Origin: a virus
Length of the DNA: 36,035 bases
Strand: one strand, 5' to 3'
IMG/VR virus record: IMGVR_UViG_3300030451_002189
Coordinates: 1-36,035 of that record
Part shown: one piece after another, positions 16,801 to 26,600 of the stretch
How the letters are laid out: every line of letters begins with the position of its first letter
Position numbering within the stretch: position 1 is the stretch's first letter
Program-made: the position numbers and the translations under genes
Notes under the pieces: generated by a model
The model's database searches: none
Told to the model about the DNA's origin: nothing
What the model saw: the letters and a program-made list of their open reading frames with translations, nothing else

Positions 16801-18209
16801 GTGATTTTAGATACTTAGAGAGCCATAATGCTTCAGATATATTTGAATCTGAATCTTGGGATAAAGGTAGAGTTCATTCTGTATTTAGAGATGCTGCGAC
16901 TGTAACAAGATATAATAGTATTACGTTTAGCGATGCTTATGCAGACGATACAGCAACTTTAAACCTATCTTCTTTTAATCCAGGTTTGATAAATTTCTTT
17001 GATCTACCTTCTGAGCATGGCGCTTGTAGGTACATAGGAAACAAAAGTGACACTCTGGCTGCAGTGCAAGAGCAAAGGTTATCTTTGGTTACTGTTAACA
17101 AAGATATTATTGAGACAGGATCTCAATCTGGATTGGTATCTCTATCTACTAGTGTTCTAGGTAACGCTTCTCAATACGCAGCAGATTATGGTACGCAAAA
17201 CCCTGAGTCTGTTTTAATAAGAGATGGTGTTGTTTACTTTGTTGATAAGAGTAGAAGAGCAATATTAAGAGCTAGTCAGCAGGGTATGGAGATTATATCT
17301 AATACTGATATAAAATCTTTTATTGAAGATCAATTCTCACTATGGCCTGGAAATAGAATTGTTAGCGGATATGATCCAGAAGATAATGTTTATTACATGA
17401 CTTTAGAGCCATCGGGTTCTTATGCAGGTCTTACAGTAGGTTACAATATGGGTAAGTTTTGGCAAGGTCAATATACGTTCTTCCCTTCTTGTTATGCAGC
17501 TATAAATGACAGCTTCATTATATGCGACTATGTAAATAATTCAGCAAACGTTAGCGAAGATTTTATTATACATTCGTTCTCATCTCAAAACTCTAACTTA
17601 TTCCCAGGAATTTCTACTAGAGCAGAATCTAAATTAACAGTTGTTTCTAACTCCAACCCTTCTATGGTGAAGCAGTATAACTCTTTATCAATAGAATCAG
17701 ATTCTGCATGGACAACAACTTTAGAATCTAGTACAGGTCAAACTACAGGAAACCTTGTGTTCTCAGAAAAAGAAGATGCATTCTATGCAGATATTAGTGG
17801 AGACACTAGCTCAAATAGTTTAAAGCATTTAATTGGATTAGGTGAAGTATCATCTGTAAGCGGAAGTGTTATAACGTTGTCATCATCCTTAAAAGGAGTA
17901 AGCATACCTACAGGCTATAGTGTTTTTATAAATAGTGGGACAAGTAGTGTTGTTAATATTAACAGAACTGTAGTGTCTTTTGATAGAGCAACAAGAGAAT
18001 TAACTTTGTCTGCAGATGTGTCATCAATTGTTAACTCATCTAATTTAATATTTATATCAGCTAATCAACAGTTAACTGGTGATAATATAAGAGGACACTT
18101 CTGTAAGGTTAAATGCTCTAAAACTCCAACAGGAACAAACAGAGAAGAGCTATACGCTATAAACATGAATTTTGTGCCGTCAAAAGCAAATCATTCATCT
18201 TCATCTTAA
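13809..18209 (+). CDS. Tail nozzle ('muzzle'/stabilization-type) protein
   Basis: A 1466-aa protein with the layout of the large tail-nozzle proteins of crAss-like and other short-tailed phages (the role of T7 gp12 or P22 gp10). Signatures are LYFTDNVNPPRKINVDRA (~residues 140-158), IVYQDGEVSALSPYSK (~214-229), DAVPFKAEGQSITGSRLMYS (~335-354), and a late propeller-like region with PESVLIRDGVVYFVDKSRRA and YDPEDNVYYMTL. Between these are Ser/Thr/Asn-rich beta segments, possibly surface decorations. It should close the tail tube and contact the receptor-binding apparatus. It overlaps the adaptor gene by 4 bases and ends the neck/tail transcription unit; a promoter box follows. Confidence 0.8.
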   Translation: MIEKNIPQKFVSDKDERLLKVGDMIEAQNITVTQRGEGTESVIKTFKGVDSATKDSELNLVSSASTVIGKVEDPQRDFIYFFIAGNSGDDNDKIVQYNPSTNKYKLVHGSTFLAFDHTGFVKADVLNKDFGRNGGLQTILYFTDNVNPPRKINVDRAIAGDYDGLSTSELEIALGSMRAASTVPPTFRFETDTTVSNNNFKKEIFQFATQIVYQDGEVSALSPYSKIAVSQAAIYGGLESSTMGGASNVQNLCVISHNISLNHPDLKKVRILARSGNNGNFFIVDEFDPNSNLSRDLYSNNVQVYSKDTREYKFYNDILGTLVSSVEANKLFDAVPFKAEGQSITGSRLMYSNYQEGRANVTLNPNHYSITPKYSAPGSGVEDFSENSDATNVFGVSGMNITYDLDNAASTSAGTVFPAGTEISISFPFRPQFTLTDTGGDPVIKFDSVVQQSLSEQFDTPFNRQFLADTVVFPAPTDTTKQVSFHAFTPQEFTGTTELANFIQSQLDDMDEFFLDYVIVNQAFVRPDGSSSYIGNSGEADVTLRVFWKFGETLTSSNDQVVFEPRIEKIELIDIQKSTNLGGGNHITHAFGNTSLFNIGNTTYEGIADDTITNPATGNSGDPLLNNGLIIDNNSGNQQNEHTFASITNDIGTSDLTSVATTNSTTLSFKHTESHAFGIVFFDKFGRSGFVNELGSTYVKAPHERSTPGLGPVSMEFNLSNTNLNSSIPSWADSYQIVYAGSSAADTFQYTVGGAYARRLTDESGSKHDLDTSTHNIFVSLKTLDNYKRDKEVVRDYSFTKGDKLRILTRRADNNSADEFPASSQGDVIEFDVLGVKTVTDADDDFLQKSTTAITGEKNPLSGTFLVISSPQVESTAAQTTSSNINKYEGFDWYSITNTDYNGSVSSPNKNHWNKAVAVEIVTPRSATAEKVYYEIGERRRLGAYRDGTASNFGPAFIVRSGDVYVRPTSVIIPKYDSAWIDLKEGATAVEDPETWVSDFRYLESHNASDIFESESWDKGRVHSVFRDAATVTRYNSITFSDAYADDTATLNLSSFNPGLINFFDLPSEHGACRYIGNKSDTLAAVQEQRLSLVTVNKDIIETGSQSGLVSLSTSVLGNASQYAADYGTQNPESVLIRDGVVYFVDKSRRAILRASQQGMEIISNTDIKSFIEDQFSLWPGNRIVSGYDPEDNVYYMTLEPSGSYAGLTVGYNMGKFWQGQYTFFPSCYAAINDSFIICDYVNNSANVSEDFIIHSFSSQNSNLFPGISTRAESKLTVVSNSNPSMVKQYNSLSIESDSAWTTTLESSTGQTTGNLVFSEKEDAFYADISGDTSSNSLKHLIGLGEVSSVSGSVITLSSSLKGVSIPTGYSVFINSGTSSVVNINRTVVSFDRATRELTLSADVSSIVNSSNLIFISANQQLTGDNIRGHFCKVKCSKTPTGTNREELYAINMNFVPSKANHSSSS

Positions 18210-18225
18210 TAACCTGTAAAATTAG

Positions 18226-18233
18226 TATATTTG
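18226..18233 (+). promoter_or_regulatory. Bacteroidota -7 promoter box (TATATTTG)
   Basis: A perfect TAnnTTTG match in the 48-base gap before the gene at 18258, with 24 bases of A/T-rich leader between box and ATG. It would drive the first two internal-virion genes. No -33 TTG is visible upstream. Confidence 0.65.
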
Positions 18234-18257
18234 TATATCATTTAAAAAAGTGAATAA

Positions 18258-19133
18258 ATGGATCCTCTAACAATTTTAGGTCTTATAAAAGCTGGAACTC
18301 AATTGCTCGGAACTAGTCAAGCAGGTAATGCTATAGAGAATCAAGCTGCGGCAGATAGAGAAAGAGCTAATGAAGCTATAGCTCAAGCTGCTGGTATAGT
18401 TGATGCAGCTCAGCGAGAGCGTGAAAATTTTGGATTAAGCGAAAGCTTTAGAGATCTAAAAGCTATGGTAAATCAAGACCCTATGGCAGATTTAGCTAGA
18501 AGGTCAGCACAACAGACTCAAGCAAACGAGCTTGCAGCCTTACAGAGTGGAGGTGCTAGAGCTTTACTAGGAGGTCTTGGAGCTTCATCTCAGAGAGCTC
18601 AAGCAGCTTTTGATCAAATAGCTGCTGATTCTTTTGAAAGAAGAAAGTCTGCACTTGAAACTATAGGTACAGCTGAAGAAAGAGTTGCAACTCAAAGATT
18701 TTTAGACGCTAGAAAAGAATTAGATTTTGGTAGAGGTTTAGAAGCTCAAGGACTTCAAGCGTTATTTGGAGCTGAGGATGCAGAGAGACAGGCCGAACTT
18801 CAACGGCAGCAAGGTACGACACAAGCGTTTGGTAATTTAGCTAGTGCTTTTGTTTTAGGTGGTGATGATGCATCTGGTATTTCTCCTGAGTTGCTTCAGC
18901 TTGTTATGAAAGAAGGAGGTAAGCTTAGAGGTGTAACTCCAGGTGAGTTTTCTCACGAAGACAACCCTATAGACATAATGCAGGATGGTGAAAAGATAGG
19001 GGAGATGACTGGTGGAGAAGCTATTGTATCTCCTGAAGATTGGGGTGAGCTAACACAGAGAGCAGGAAGCGGAAACACAGGCTTGCACAAATATCTAAGA
19101 CAATTAATTGAAAAAATAGAAAGCAATGGCTAA
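18258..19133 (+). CDS. Putative internal virion/ejection protein with C-terminal GG-rich motif
   Basis: A 291-aa protein. The first ~230 residues are Ala/Gln/Arg-rich amphipathic helices (AADRERANEAIAQAAGIVDA; GARALLGGLGASSQRAQAAF), the look of small ejection or internal core proteins of podoviruses (P22 gp7/T7 gp14-like role, inferred). The C-terminal segment has GGKLRGVTPGEFSHEDNPID then GEMTGGEAIVSPEDW. This is a variant of the 'GGK-x(n)-G-x-SHE-x(n)-E-x-x-GGE-x-V' pattern that I recall from proteins of many Bacteroidota phages, function unknown. Its end overlaps the next gene by 8 bases. The position between nozzle and giant protein supports a role in genome delivery. Confidence 0.6.
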   Translation: MDPLTILGLIKAGTQLLGTSQAGNAIENQAAADRERANEAIAQAAGIVDAAQRERENFGLSESFRDLKAMVNQDPMADLARRSAQQTQANELAALQSGGARALLGGLGASSQRAQAAFDQIAADSFERRKSALETIGTAEERVATQRFLDARKELDFGRGLEAQGLQALFGAEDAERQAELQRQQGTTQAFGNLASAFVLGGDDASGISPELLQLVMKEGGKLRGVTPGEFSHEDNPIDIMQDGEKIGEMTGGEAIVSPEDWGELTQRAGSGNTGLHKYLRQLIEKIESNG

Positions 19134-20607
19134 TGGTCCTACTGTTAACAGATTCGAAAAAAGAACAAACCCTGTCCTTACAGATTTTTTAAAAAAACAA
19201 CAAGAGGGTTTTGAAAGTGCTAGTCAAGCTTTTATAGGCATTGGTAAAGCTATAGGTACAGTTAAGGCAAGAAAGTCAGCAGCTCAACAGCTTGTAGAGG
19301 ATGCAGACTTTAGTAAAGATCCTGGATCAACAAGTATATTCTCTGCTGATGCAGAAGAATTAAGGAAGAATATAGATGGATCTGGTGATAATCCATATAA
19401 CTTTGCTAAAACTTCAGATCAACTAAGATTTGCTGAGGATATAAAGAAGTTCAATCAAGATATCAGTGAAGCAGAAGGTCTTTATAATACTATAAACGAA
19501 AGAGTAGAGCTTTTAGATAATTCTTATCAGTATAACAAAAGCGTAGGGTTTGACGTAAAAAGAGCTCCTACAGAAGAAGTAGCTGGGATGGGTGAGGTTT
19601 ACGATGCTAGAGCTACTCCAGCGAGTTATGAAAGAGCTACAAGTGATTTACGTAAATTAAGAAACACTAAGTTTATAAAAACAGCAGATGGCAAGTACGT
19701 TAGTGAAACAGTAAATCCTGTAAATAACGAACCAGTTTATTCTTTTGACAGTAAAGAAGATTATTATAAAGCAATGACTGAATCTGTAAGCCCTCAGTAC
19801 GAAGCTGTCCCTGTTCCTACTGGAATGGATGTTGTTACTGAACAGAAGTTTGATTCAGAGTATACAGAAAAAGAAGGTGCATTTAGCGCTATGACAACGT
19901 GGGTTTCTAACCACCAGCAAGATGCAGCTAGAAGATTTAATCAAAAAAATAGAGAAGAAAACAATCCTAACAGAGAGGATGCAGCTTTAACAAAAACAGG
20001 TAGAGCAGAGCTTGCTATTGAACTAGGTATACCTGAAGAGTCTATTCCTGAAAACTTTACATTATCTCAGAAAGAATACTTAATAGAGATGACGGATGAT
20101 TGGATGGATAGGCAAGAGAAAAAAACTCCAACAAAGAAACCTCTAACTCCAGAAGAAAAAACAGCACAGCTTTTCACTAATACATTCGAAGATTCATTTA
20201 CAGTTACAAGCGAAGTTGATGTTTCAGCAAACTTTGACAATCCAAATGTGGATTTTGATGATATAGGAAACGTAGAGACTCCAGTTTCAGCTAGCTACGA
20301 AGTACCGTTACCGACAGGTCAAACATCATTTAGTATAAGCACAGCAGGTTTTTCTAATGAAGCTCCTGTAGATACTAATGGCAAAAGAGTAGCAGCATTA
20401 GGGCTTCAAGGATTTAAAATGGTGCGAGGGGAAGGTATTGTAATGCTAACTACTCAAGGAGATATTCCTATTGGTCCAGACCAGTTTGATGGACCAATGC
20501 TAACAAGCGTAAGACAACAGTTTGATCAAAGATATGGAGATGGAAGTTTTCAGAAAATGTTTGATGAAATAAGTAAAAGAGCATATGACGACTCTTTAAT
20601 AAATTAA
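19126..20607 (+). CDS. Putative internal virion protein
   Basis: A 493-aa, highly charged and largely helical protein without signal peptide or membrane segment. The N-terminal part (FLKKQQEGFESASQAFIGIG) is amphipathic; the middle is Asp/Glu/Lys/Asn-rich with little hydrophobic core; the last ~130 residues look beta-rich (VSASYEVPLPTGQTSFSIST). I do not recognise a family. It overlaps the preceding ejection-like gene by 8 bases and precedes the 2978-aa giant, so a role as cargo or ejection protein is the best inference. Its stop codon sits directly against the next promoter box. Confidence 0.5.
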   Translation: MANGPTVNRFEKRTNPVLTDFLKKQQEGFESASQAFIGIGKAIGTVKARKSAAQQLVEDADFSKDPGSTSIFSADAEELRKNIDGSGDNPYNFAKTSDQLRFAEDIKKFNQDISEAEGLYNTINERVELLDNSYQYNKSVGFDVKRAPTEEVAGMGEVYDARATPASYERATSDLRKLRNTKFIKTADGKYVSETVNPVNNEPVYSFDSKEDYYKAMTESVSPQYEAVPVPTGMDVVTEQKFDSEYTEKEGAFSAMTTWVSNHQQDAARRFNQKNREENNPNREDAALTKTGRAELAIELGIPEESIPENFTLSQKEYLIEMTDDWMDRQEKKTPTKKPLTPEEKTAQLFTNTFEDSFTVTSEVDVSANFDNPNVDFDDIGNVETPVSASYEVPLPTGQTSFSISTAGFSNEAPVDTNGKRVAALGLQGFKMVRGEGIVMLTTQGDIPIGPDQFDGPMLTSVRQQFDQRYGDGSFQKMFDEISKRAYDDSLIN

Positions 20608-20615
20608 TATATTTG
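20608..20615 (+). promoter_or_regulatory. Bacteroidota -7 promoter box (TATATTTG), leaderless candidate
   Basis: A perfect TAnnTTTG match that begins at the first base after the previous stop and ends 4 bases (CAAC) before the ATG at 20620. As for the boxes at 1214 and 12236, this leaves no room for an untranslated leader. Confidence 0.7.
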
Positions 20616-20619
20616 CAAC

Positions 20620-23600
20620 ATGAATGATAAGGCGATAGAATATATATTGCAGCAATATGAGTTAGGTAAAGATTCAGATAAAATATATGCTGATCTTGTT
20701 TTTAACCCTATGTTTAAACTAGAGAAAAATGTTGCTAAAAAATTAATTGAAGAGACTTTAAAAAAAAAAGACCCTGGTATAGAAACTACATTCCAAGAGC
20801 GGAATCCTGTTATAATAACTCCTTCAGTAGATATTCAATCTCCATCGGAAACATTCGATTCTCAATTACCAGAAGAAAAGCCTGAAGAAGAAGGGGAAAC
20901 TGACATCCCTATAATTTCTGGCTTAGCTGACTTTGCAGAAGGTATACCTGTTTTAGGTGGTCTTTTTGATTTTGCAGAGGACTTTTCGAGAGCTTTTGGT
21001 AGTGGGGTTACACAAGGAACTGCAGGCGTTGACGCATTAGAAGCTGCTTTTGGTAAAGCAGAAGATGACGATCTTCAAGAGATTGTAGATGCAATGATCG
21101 CTCAAGATCAAATTGGATTATCAGATGAGGCTATTGCTTTGCAAAAACAGATAGATGAACTGTATGCAAATGGAGGGAGTAGCTTTGATGCTTTTTTATT
21201 AAGAGGTACAAGTTTTGATAATTTTAGCGCAAGTCTTGAAATCCTAGGGAACAGCTTAGGATTAATGCTTGGTGCAGCTGTAGATGACTACGGTAAAAAT
21301 ACACTTGGGGCATTAGGTGTTGGTGCTACAACCAGTGCTGCAATAGCAGCTCCTGTGGGCGCTGTAGCGGCATTAAATCCTGCAGGTGCAGTTTCAGGAC
21401 CAGCAGCTTTTGGAGGAGCATTTCTTACTACTTTACCAAAAACAACTATGGGTGCTTTCTCTGGTATTATAGATGCAGAGGCTACAATAATGGAGATAGC
21501 CAGAGAAGAGCTTATGTCTGCAAACAAAGAAATCAATGTAGAAAACTTAAGAGCTGTATTTGAAGATCCTGAGATAAGATCTAGAATGCAAAGTAAAGCT
21601 GCTGCTAGAGGTATTGCAATAGGCCTTATTGATGCTGCAACAATGGCAGGTACTGGTAAGGCTGTTTCAGGATTAGCAAAAGCAGGGGTATCTACTTCAA
21701 AAAGATTTGCAGTTGCTACAACAGGAGAAGTGCTAGGTGGATCAGTAGGTGAAGCTACCGCTCAGCTTGTTACGGAAGGTGAGTTGAATTGGGATGAAGT
21801 TTTAATGGAAGGTGTTGCTGAAGGTCCTATGAGTTTGGTTACTTATGCTACTACTAAACAATCACAGTATAGATTAAACGGACAGCTTGTTAGCTTAGAA
21901 GAGTTTAACAACTATCTAAATAGCGGAGAAAGACTACAGAGCTTTGAGGTTACTGGTGATGCAGAAGTAAAAGATAGGGCTAATAAAATAAAGAAAGCTC
22001 AAAAAACAAGTGTAGATGAGGTAGAACAGATGCTTCAAGAAGAAGCCGCAAAAAGAGGTATAAAACTTTTTGGTCCATCTTTAACGAGAGCTGTTGGTCA
22101 TGCATTTAAAAAAGTACAAGACGCAAAGAATTCTAATAACAAGACAGACATAAACAAAGCAATTTCTTCTGCAGTAGATTTTGTTCAGCAGAGAAACAAA
22201 AAAGATATTTATGACCTTAATGCTTCAGAAGAAAGTTCAGGTTCTAGAGGTAGAACTATGGGTAGTTCAAAGTATGATAGTCAAGGTTCTGTTGCTGACA
22301 AACTTTTAAAAAGAGCTGCTCAAATCAGAGAAGAAGCTAAGCAAAAAAATCCTTCTGAAAGAAAATCTTTACTACAAGTAGCTGAGTCTTTAGAGGTTCA
22401 AGCTGAAGAAATTATATCAGAAAGATCTGAAGTATATAGAATACTTTCTGTAATTAACCCTCAGCTAGCAGATAAAATACAACAATTAGATCTTCAAGCT
22501 AGAAATATAGAAGAGAGGTTAAAAAAAGCTGATATCTCTCCAGAACTTAGAGAAAGCTTAGAGCAAACATTAAAAGATGTTGTAGGAGAAAGAGTTAATC
22601 TAGAGGCTTCAATCGATATATCTTCTGAGGTAGATGCAAATGAAGTTACAGCAGATTACTCTCAAGAAATACAGACAAGAAATGATAATATAGAATCAGA
22701 GATAAGTGATCTTCAAGGCACTATAGAAACCCTTCAAGAAGAGCTGTCTACTGAAAACGCAGATCCTGATGCATTGGATGCGGCTAATGCTAGAATGGAA
22801 GACTTGTTAGAAGAAAGAGCTGAGCTTCAAGACGCTTTATCTGAATATAATGCAGCAAAAGAAAATTTATCTAATCTATCTGAAGATATTGGTGGAGAAG
22901 GTTCTATTGATTCTATAAATGCTATTGATAAAGCAAATGAAAGATTAGCAGAAGCTAAGCAAGCAATAGCTGATATACTTGGGATAGACACGACAACAAT
23001 AGAAGAAGTACAGGCTGATTTGAATGAAACCGCAGAAGCTGTTGAAGGGGCTACGGAAACAGAAACTACAGAAACAGAAAGTACTTCAGAAAGAACAAAT
23101 GAAGCAGATCAGTCTAATATAGATACCTCAGATATTGAAGAAGAAAATACTAAAACTGAAGTCATAGGTAAAGTGCCTGATGAGTTTGGAGGAGGTGATA
23201 TTAAAAGAACTTCTACTACGACAGTTCCTGAAGCAGCACAAAAAACTCCTAGATCTAAGGATAACAATCCAGCGTGGAGAGAGGGAATGGCTGATGGGCA
23301 AATAACAGCTTCCCAAGCTAGAGCTCTAAACAACTTGCAAAAGCTTCTAGATAAGTTAGGTATAGAAATATACATATACTCAACTCCTGAAGCTGCTGCT
23401 AAATACAAAGATGGAAATTGGGGTGGTCTTTATAGTGGTGGAGCAGTTCATATAAATCTAAGCCAGATAAATGAATCTCAAAAGCTAGAGTCTGAAAGTG
23501 GATTTAGAAGAACAAAGAGCTTTGAAGAAACCCTGCAAGAAGAAGTAATGCATGGAATTATAGGTCCTATATTTTCTGGTGCATTTAAAAACAACCCCAA

Positions 23601-26600
23601 GGCTGCCGCTAAGTTTAGAAATCAACTAAACAAAATATTAAATAAAAATAAAGACTTAAAAGATAGGGTTGAAGCTAAGGAGAAAACATACAGAGATGCA
23701 GGGAAGTCTGAGGATGTAATATTTGAAGAAATTATTATAGAAGTTTTGTCTGCAATAGCAGGTGGAACTGAGGCTGTTAATACTGGAACTCTAGATCAAA
23801 TTAGAGTTTTAATAAACAATATTCTAAAAACAGCTGGTATATCTTACAGAATACAGAGCACTAATGATCTAATAAATTTTGCAAACAAATTTAAAGATGC
23901 TCAAGAAGGTAAGAATGTAAATCTTGAATCAGAGATTAATGCTGCTCAGTCTGAAAGAGCTAAAGCTGGTCAACGTGGTGCTGCGGATATAGACGCAAGT
24001 AAGGATAGAACTTCTTCTATGATATCGCCTGCTAAGATCCCTACAAATGAAGATGGGACTGTAACTGTAAAAATATTTAAAGAAGGTTATAGAAAGCTTG
24101 ATGATGGATTTAGAAAAGCTATAGGAGCTTTCCCAGAGGATAGAACGTTTAATGATCAATGGCATTTTATAAACTGGTGGAGAAGGGTGGCAAAAAACAA
24201 TAGCGACTATGTTTCTTTTTATACAAAAGATGACACTCCTATTGATGTTGAAAGAATAAATAGGTACAGATCTAGCGAAAGAGAAAGTTTAGCTTTAACA
24301 CCTGCAGAATCAGACATTAAAGAGATAAACAGGATGGTTAGTGCTGCTCAATCTCAAGGCATTTTAGATCCTATTGTAGCAAAAACAATAAGACTGAAGA
24401 TAAGATCAAAATCTAATAAGTTTAGGTACTTTAATGAAAGAGGGTTAACTGCTGAAAAAGAACAATATTCTAAAAATCAAAAACCTGTTGTAGCTGAATT
24501 TAAAACTTTTGTAGAAGGCATCATAGATAAAAATGCTAAAGACAGAAATATAGATTTTAACTTTAGAGGAGATGATGATGTTAGAAATTCAATATTACTG
24601 TCTAGAGAAATATTGAATACAGATGCTAATAGCAAAATAAACTACGGAAAGGTTGGTGACTTATTAGGAAAAATTACAGGTATTAAACCTAAAACAAGAG
24701 TTCAGACTTATGATTTTTTAAGAGGTGAATTAGAGAAAAGGTTTACAAATACAAATGATGCTGTTGCCCACTACAGTAGTTTATTGGGTGGTATTATTGC
24801 AGACCCTCAATTAAGGTCTGATATGTTTGGCGAAGAGAATCCTATTGAGTTTTTTACCAGTTACCAAAAAGAAGCTGAATCTCTTATAGATAAGCTTTTA
24901 GCTGATGGTGATATTACTGGAGACAGAGTGGATAACCTTGCTAAGCTTAATTACTTTATTGCTTTACTATCTGCTAAAAATCAGTCGTCTACAAATATTA
25001 ATGCTGCGGTAACATTATTAAAAGACTCAGAGAAGTTTAAAATAAATGATCCTCTTGGTATATCAAAAGACTTTATAAGAAAAGTTAGAACTGGAAAGAT
25101 AGAAGGTGTAAGCAATTTAGCTAGACATGCTATAGCTAGGGGTTTAGAAAAACTTATAGCCGTAGTTAATAACGATGTAGCTAGCATTGAAGGAATGCCT
25201 TCTACAATAGTTGACAATTTAAAACAAGGTTCCTCATTTATAAAAGACGGAGCCGTTGACTGGATGGGGTTAACAGAATTCTTATTGTCTCCTTATGAAG
25301 GCAGCAGAGTAAAGATACAAGGGGATGTGGTTTCTCAGCAGATATTTGGTCCAAAGATTGGAGCTTGGCTTTTAAATATGAACCAAGGTTTATTCCCTCA
25401 AATGTCAGTAGATGGAAAAAGATTGTCTGATGTAATTACTATTGATACACATGTTTTAAATACATCTGCTTTAGTATTGGGAGGCTATGTAGACGCTGGT
25501 GCTGCTGCTGGATATCATGCACAAAAAATAAATAGATTAAAACAAGAATATGGTGCTCCTCAAAACGAATTACTAACTGAAGTTCAGTTTGATAAAATTG
25601 AAAGAGCTAGAGCTGCCCTGTCGACTCCAGAAGAGGCTAGGAGTAAAAGACAAAATACGCTTATAAATGATGCTGGTAGAATTATAAGAGAACAAGTTCT
25701 ATGGTGTCAAAAAACAATAGAGTTTTTACAGGTCGAAGGAAGGGATAAAGAGGCTAGAAGAATAGAAAGAGCTTTGGACAATATTATAAACCCTGTTGTT
25801 TCTGAATCTATGCGTCTAAAGAGAGAGTCTAGAAAAGTAGTTGAATCTATTAGACAATCTCTTAACGATACATTTGGAACTGAGCTCACAAACTCTCAAG
25901 TAGGTCAGCTTATGTTTGCTGATAGACAAGCGTTTAGCTTTAAATTATTTAATGATGACGGAACTGTTAACACTAACAGCTTAGATTATAAAACTTATGC
26001 TAACTCATTAAAGGGATTGTCTAGCGTTGATCAAAGACCATCAGCATCAAACGATAACATGTCAGCTTCATACATGATATCTCCTTTAGAGAAAATGCAA
26101 AAGGCAGATGAGTCTCCTTTATATAGAGCAAGAACAGCTTCAGAAGTATTGCTGATGAAGAACGGAAGGCGAATCAATAATAGAGAAGTTAATGAAGCGC
26201 TAAGAAGTGATGCTGTTTCAAGAAGAATATTAGAAAAAAATAACTTTGTAGAAAATGATCAAAAGGTAGGTGTTAGGTTAAACCTTAATGTTCTTAAAAA
26301 TACTGGAGTTCCAGTTCAAACCATTCATGATAAAACAGCGACAGGAGAAGCTCTTTTGTATGCTCCATCTGTTGTGCTTAAAAATGTTAAGTTAAATGTA
26401 AATCAAAACGCTAGAAACAAAATAGTTACATTCCAAGAAAATAAGTTTCCAATGGCTAGTGTTGATGGAAGCTTTGTAACTACAAACCTAGACGAACAGA
26501 ATTACAATGGAGTAAAAGCTTTCTTCAATCCATTTAAGCACAATGTTTTTGTAGATGCATCTGGTAGACCAATCAAGTCTGCTAGCGAAGCAACTGTTGT

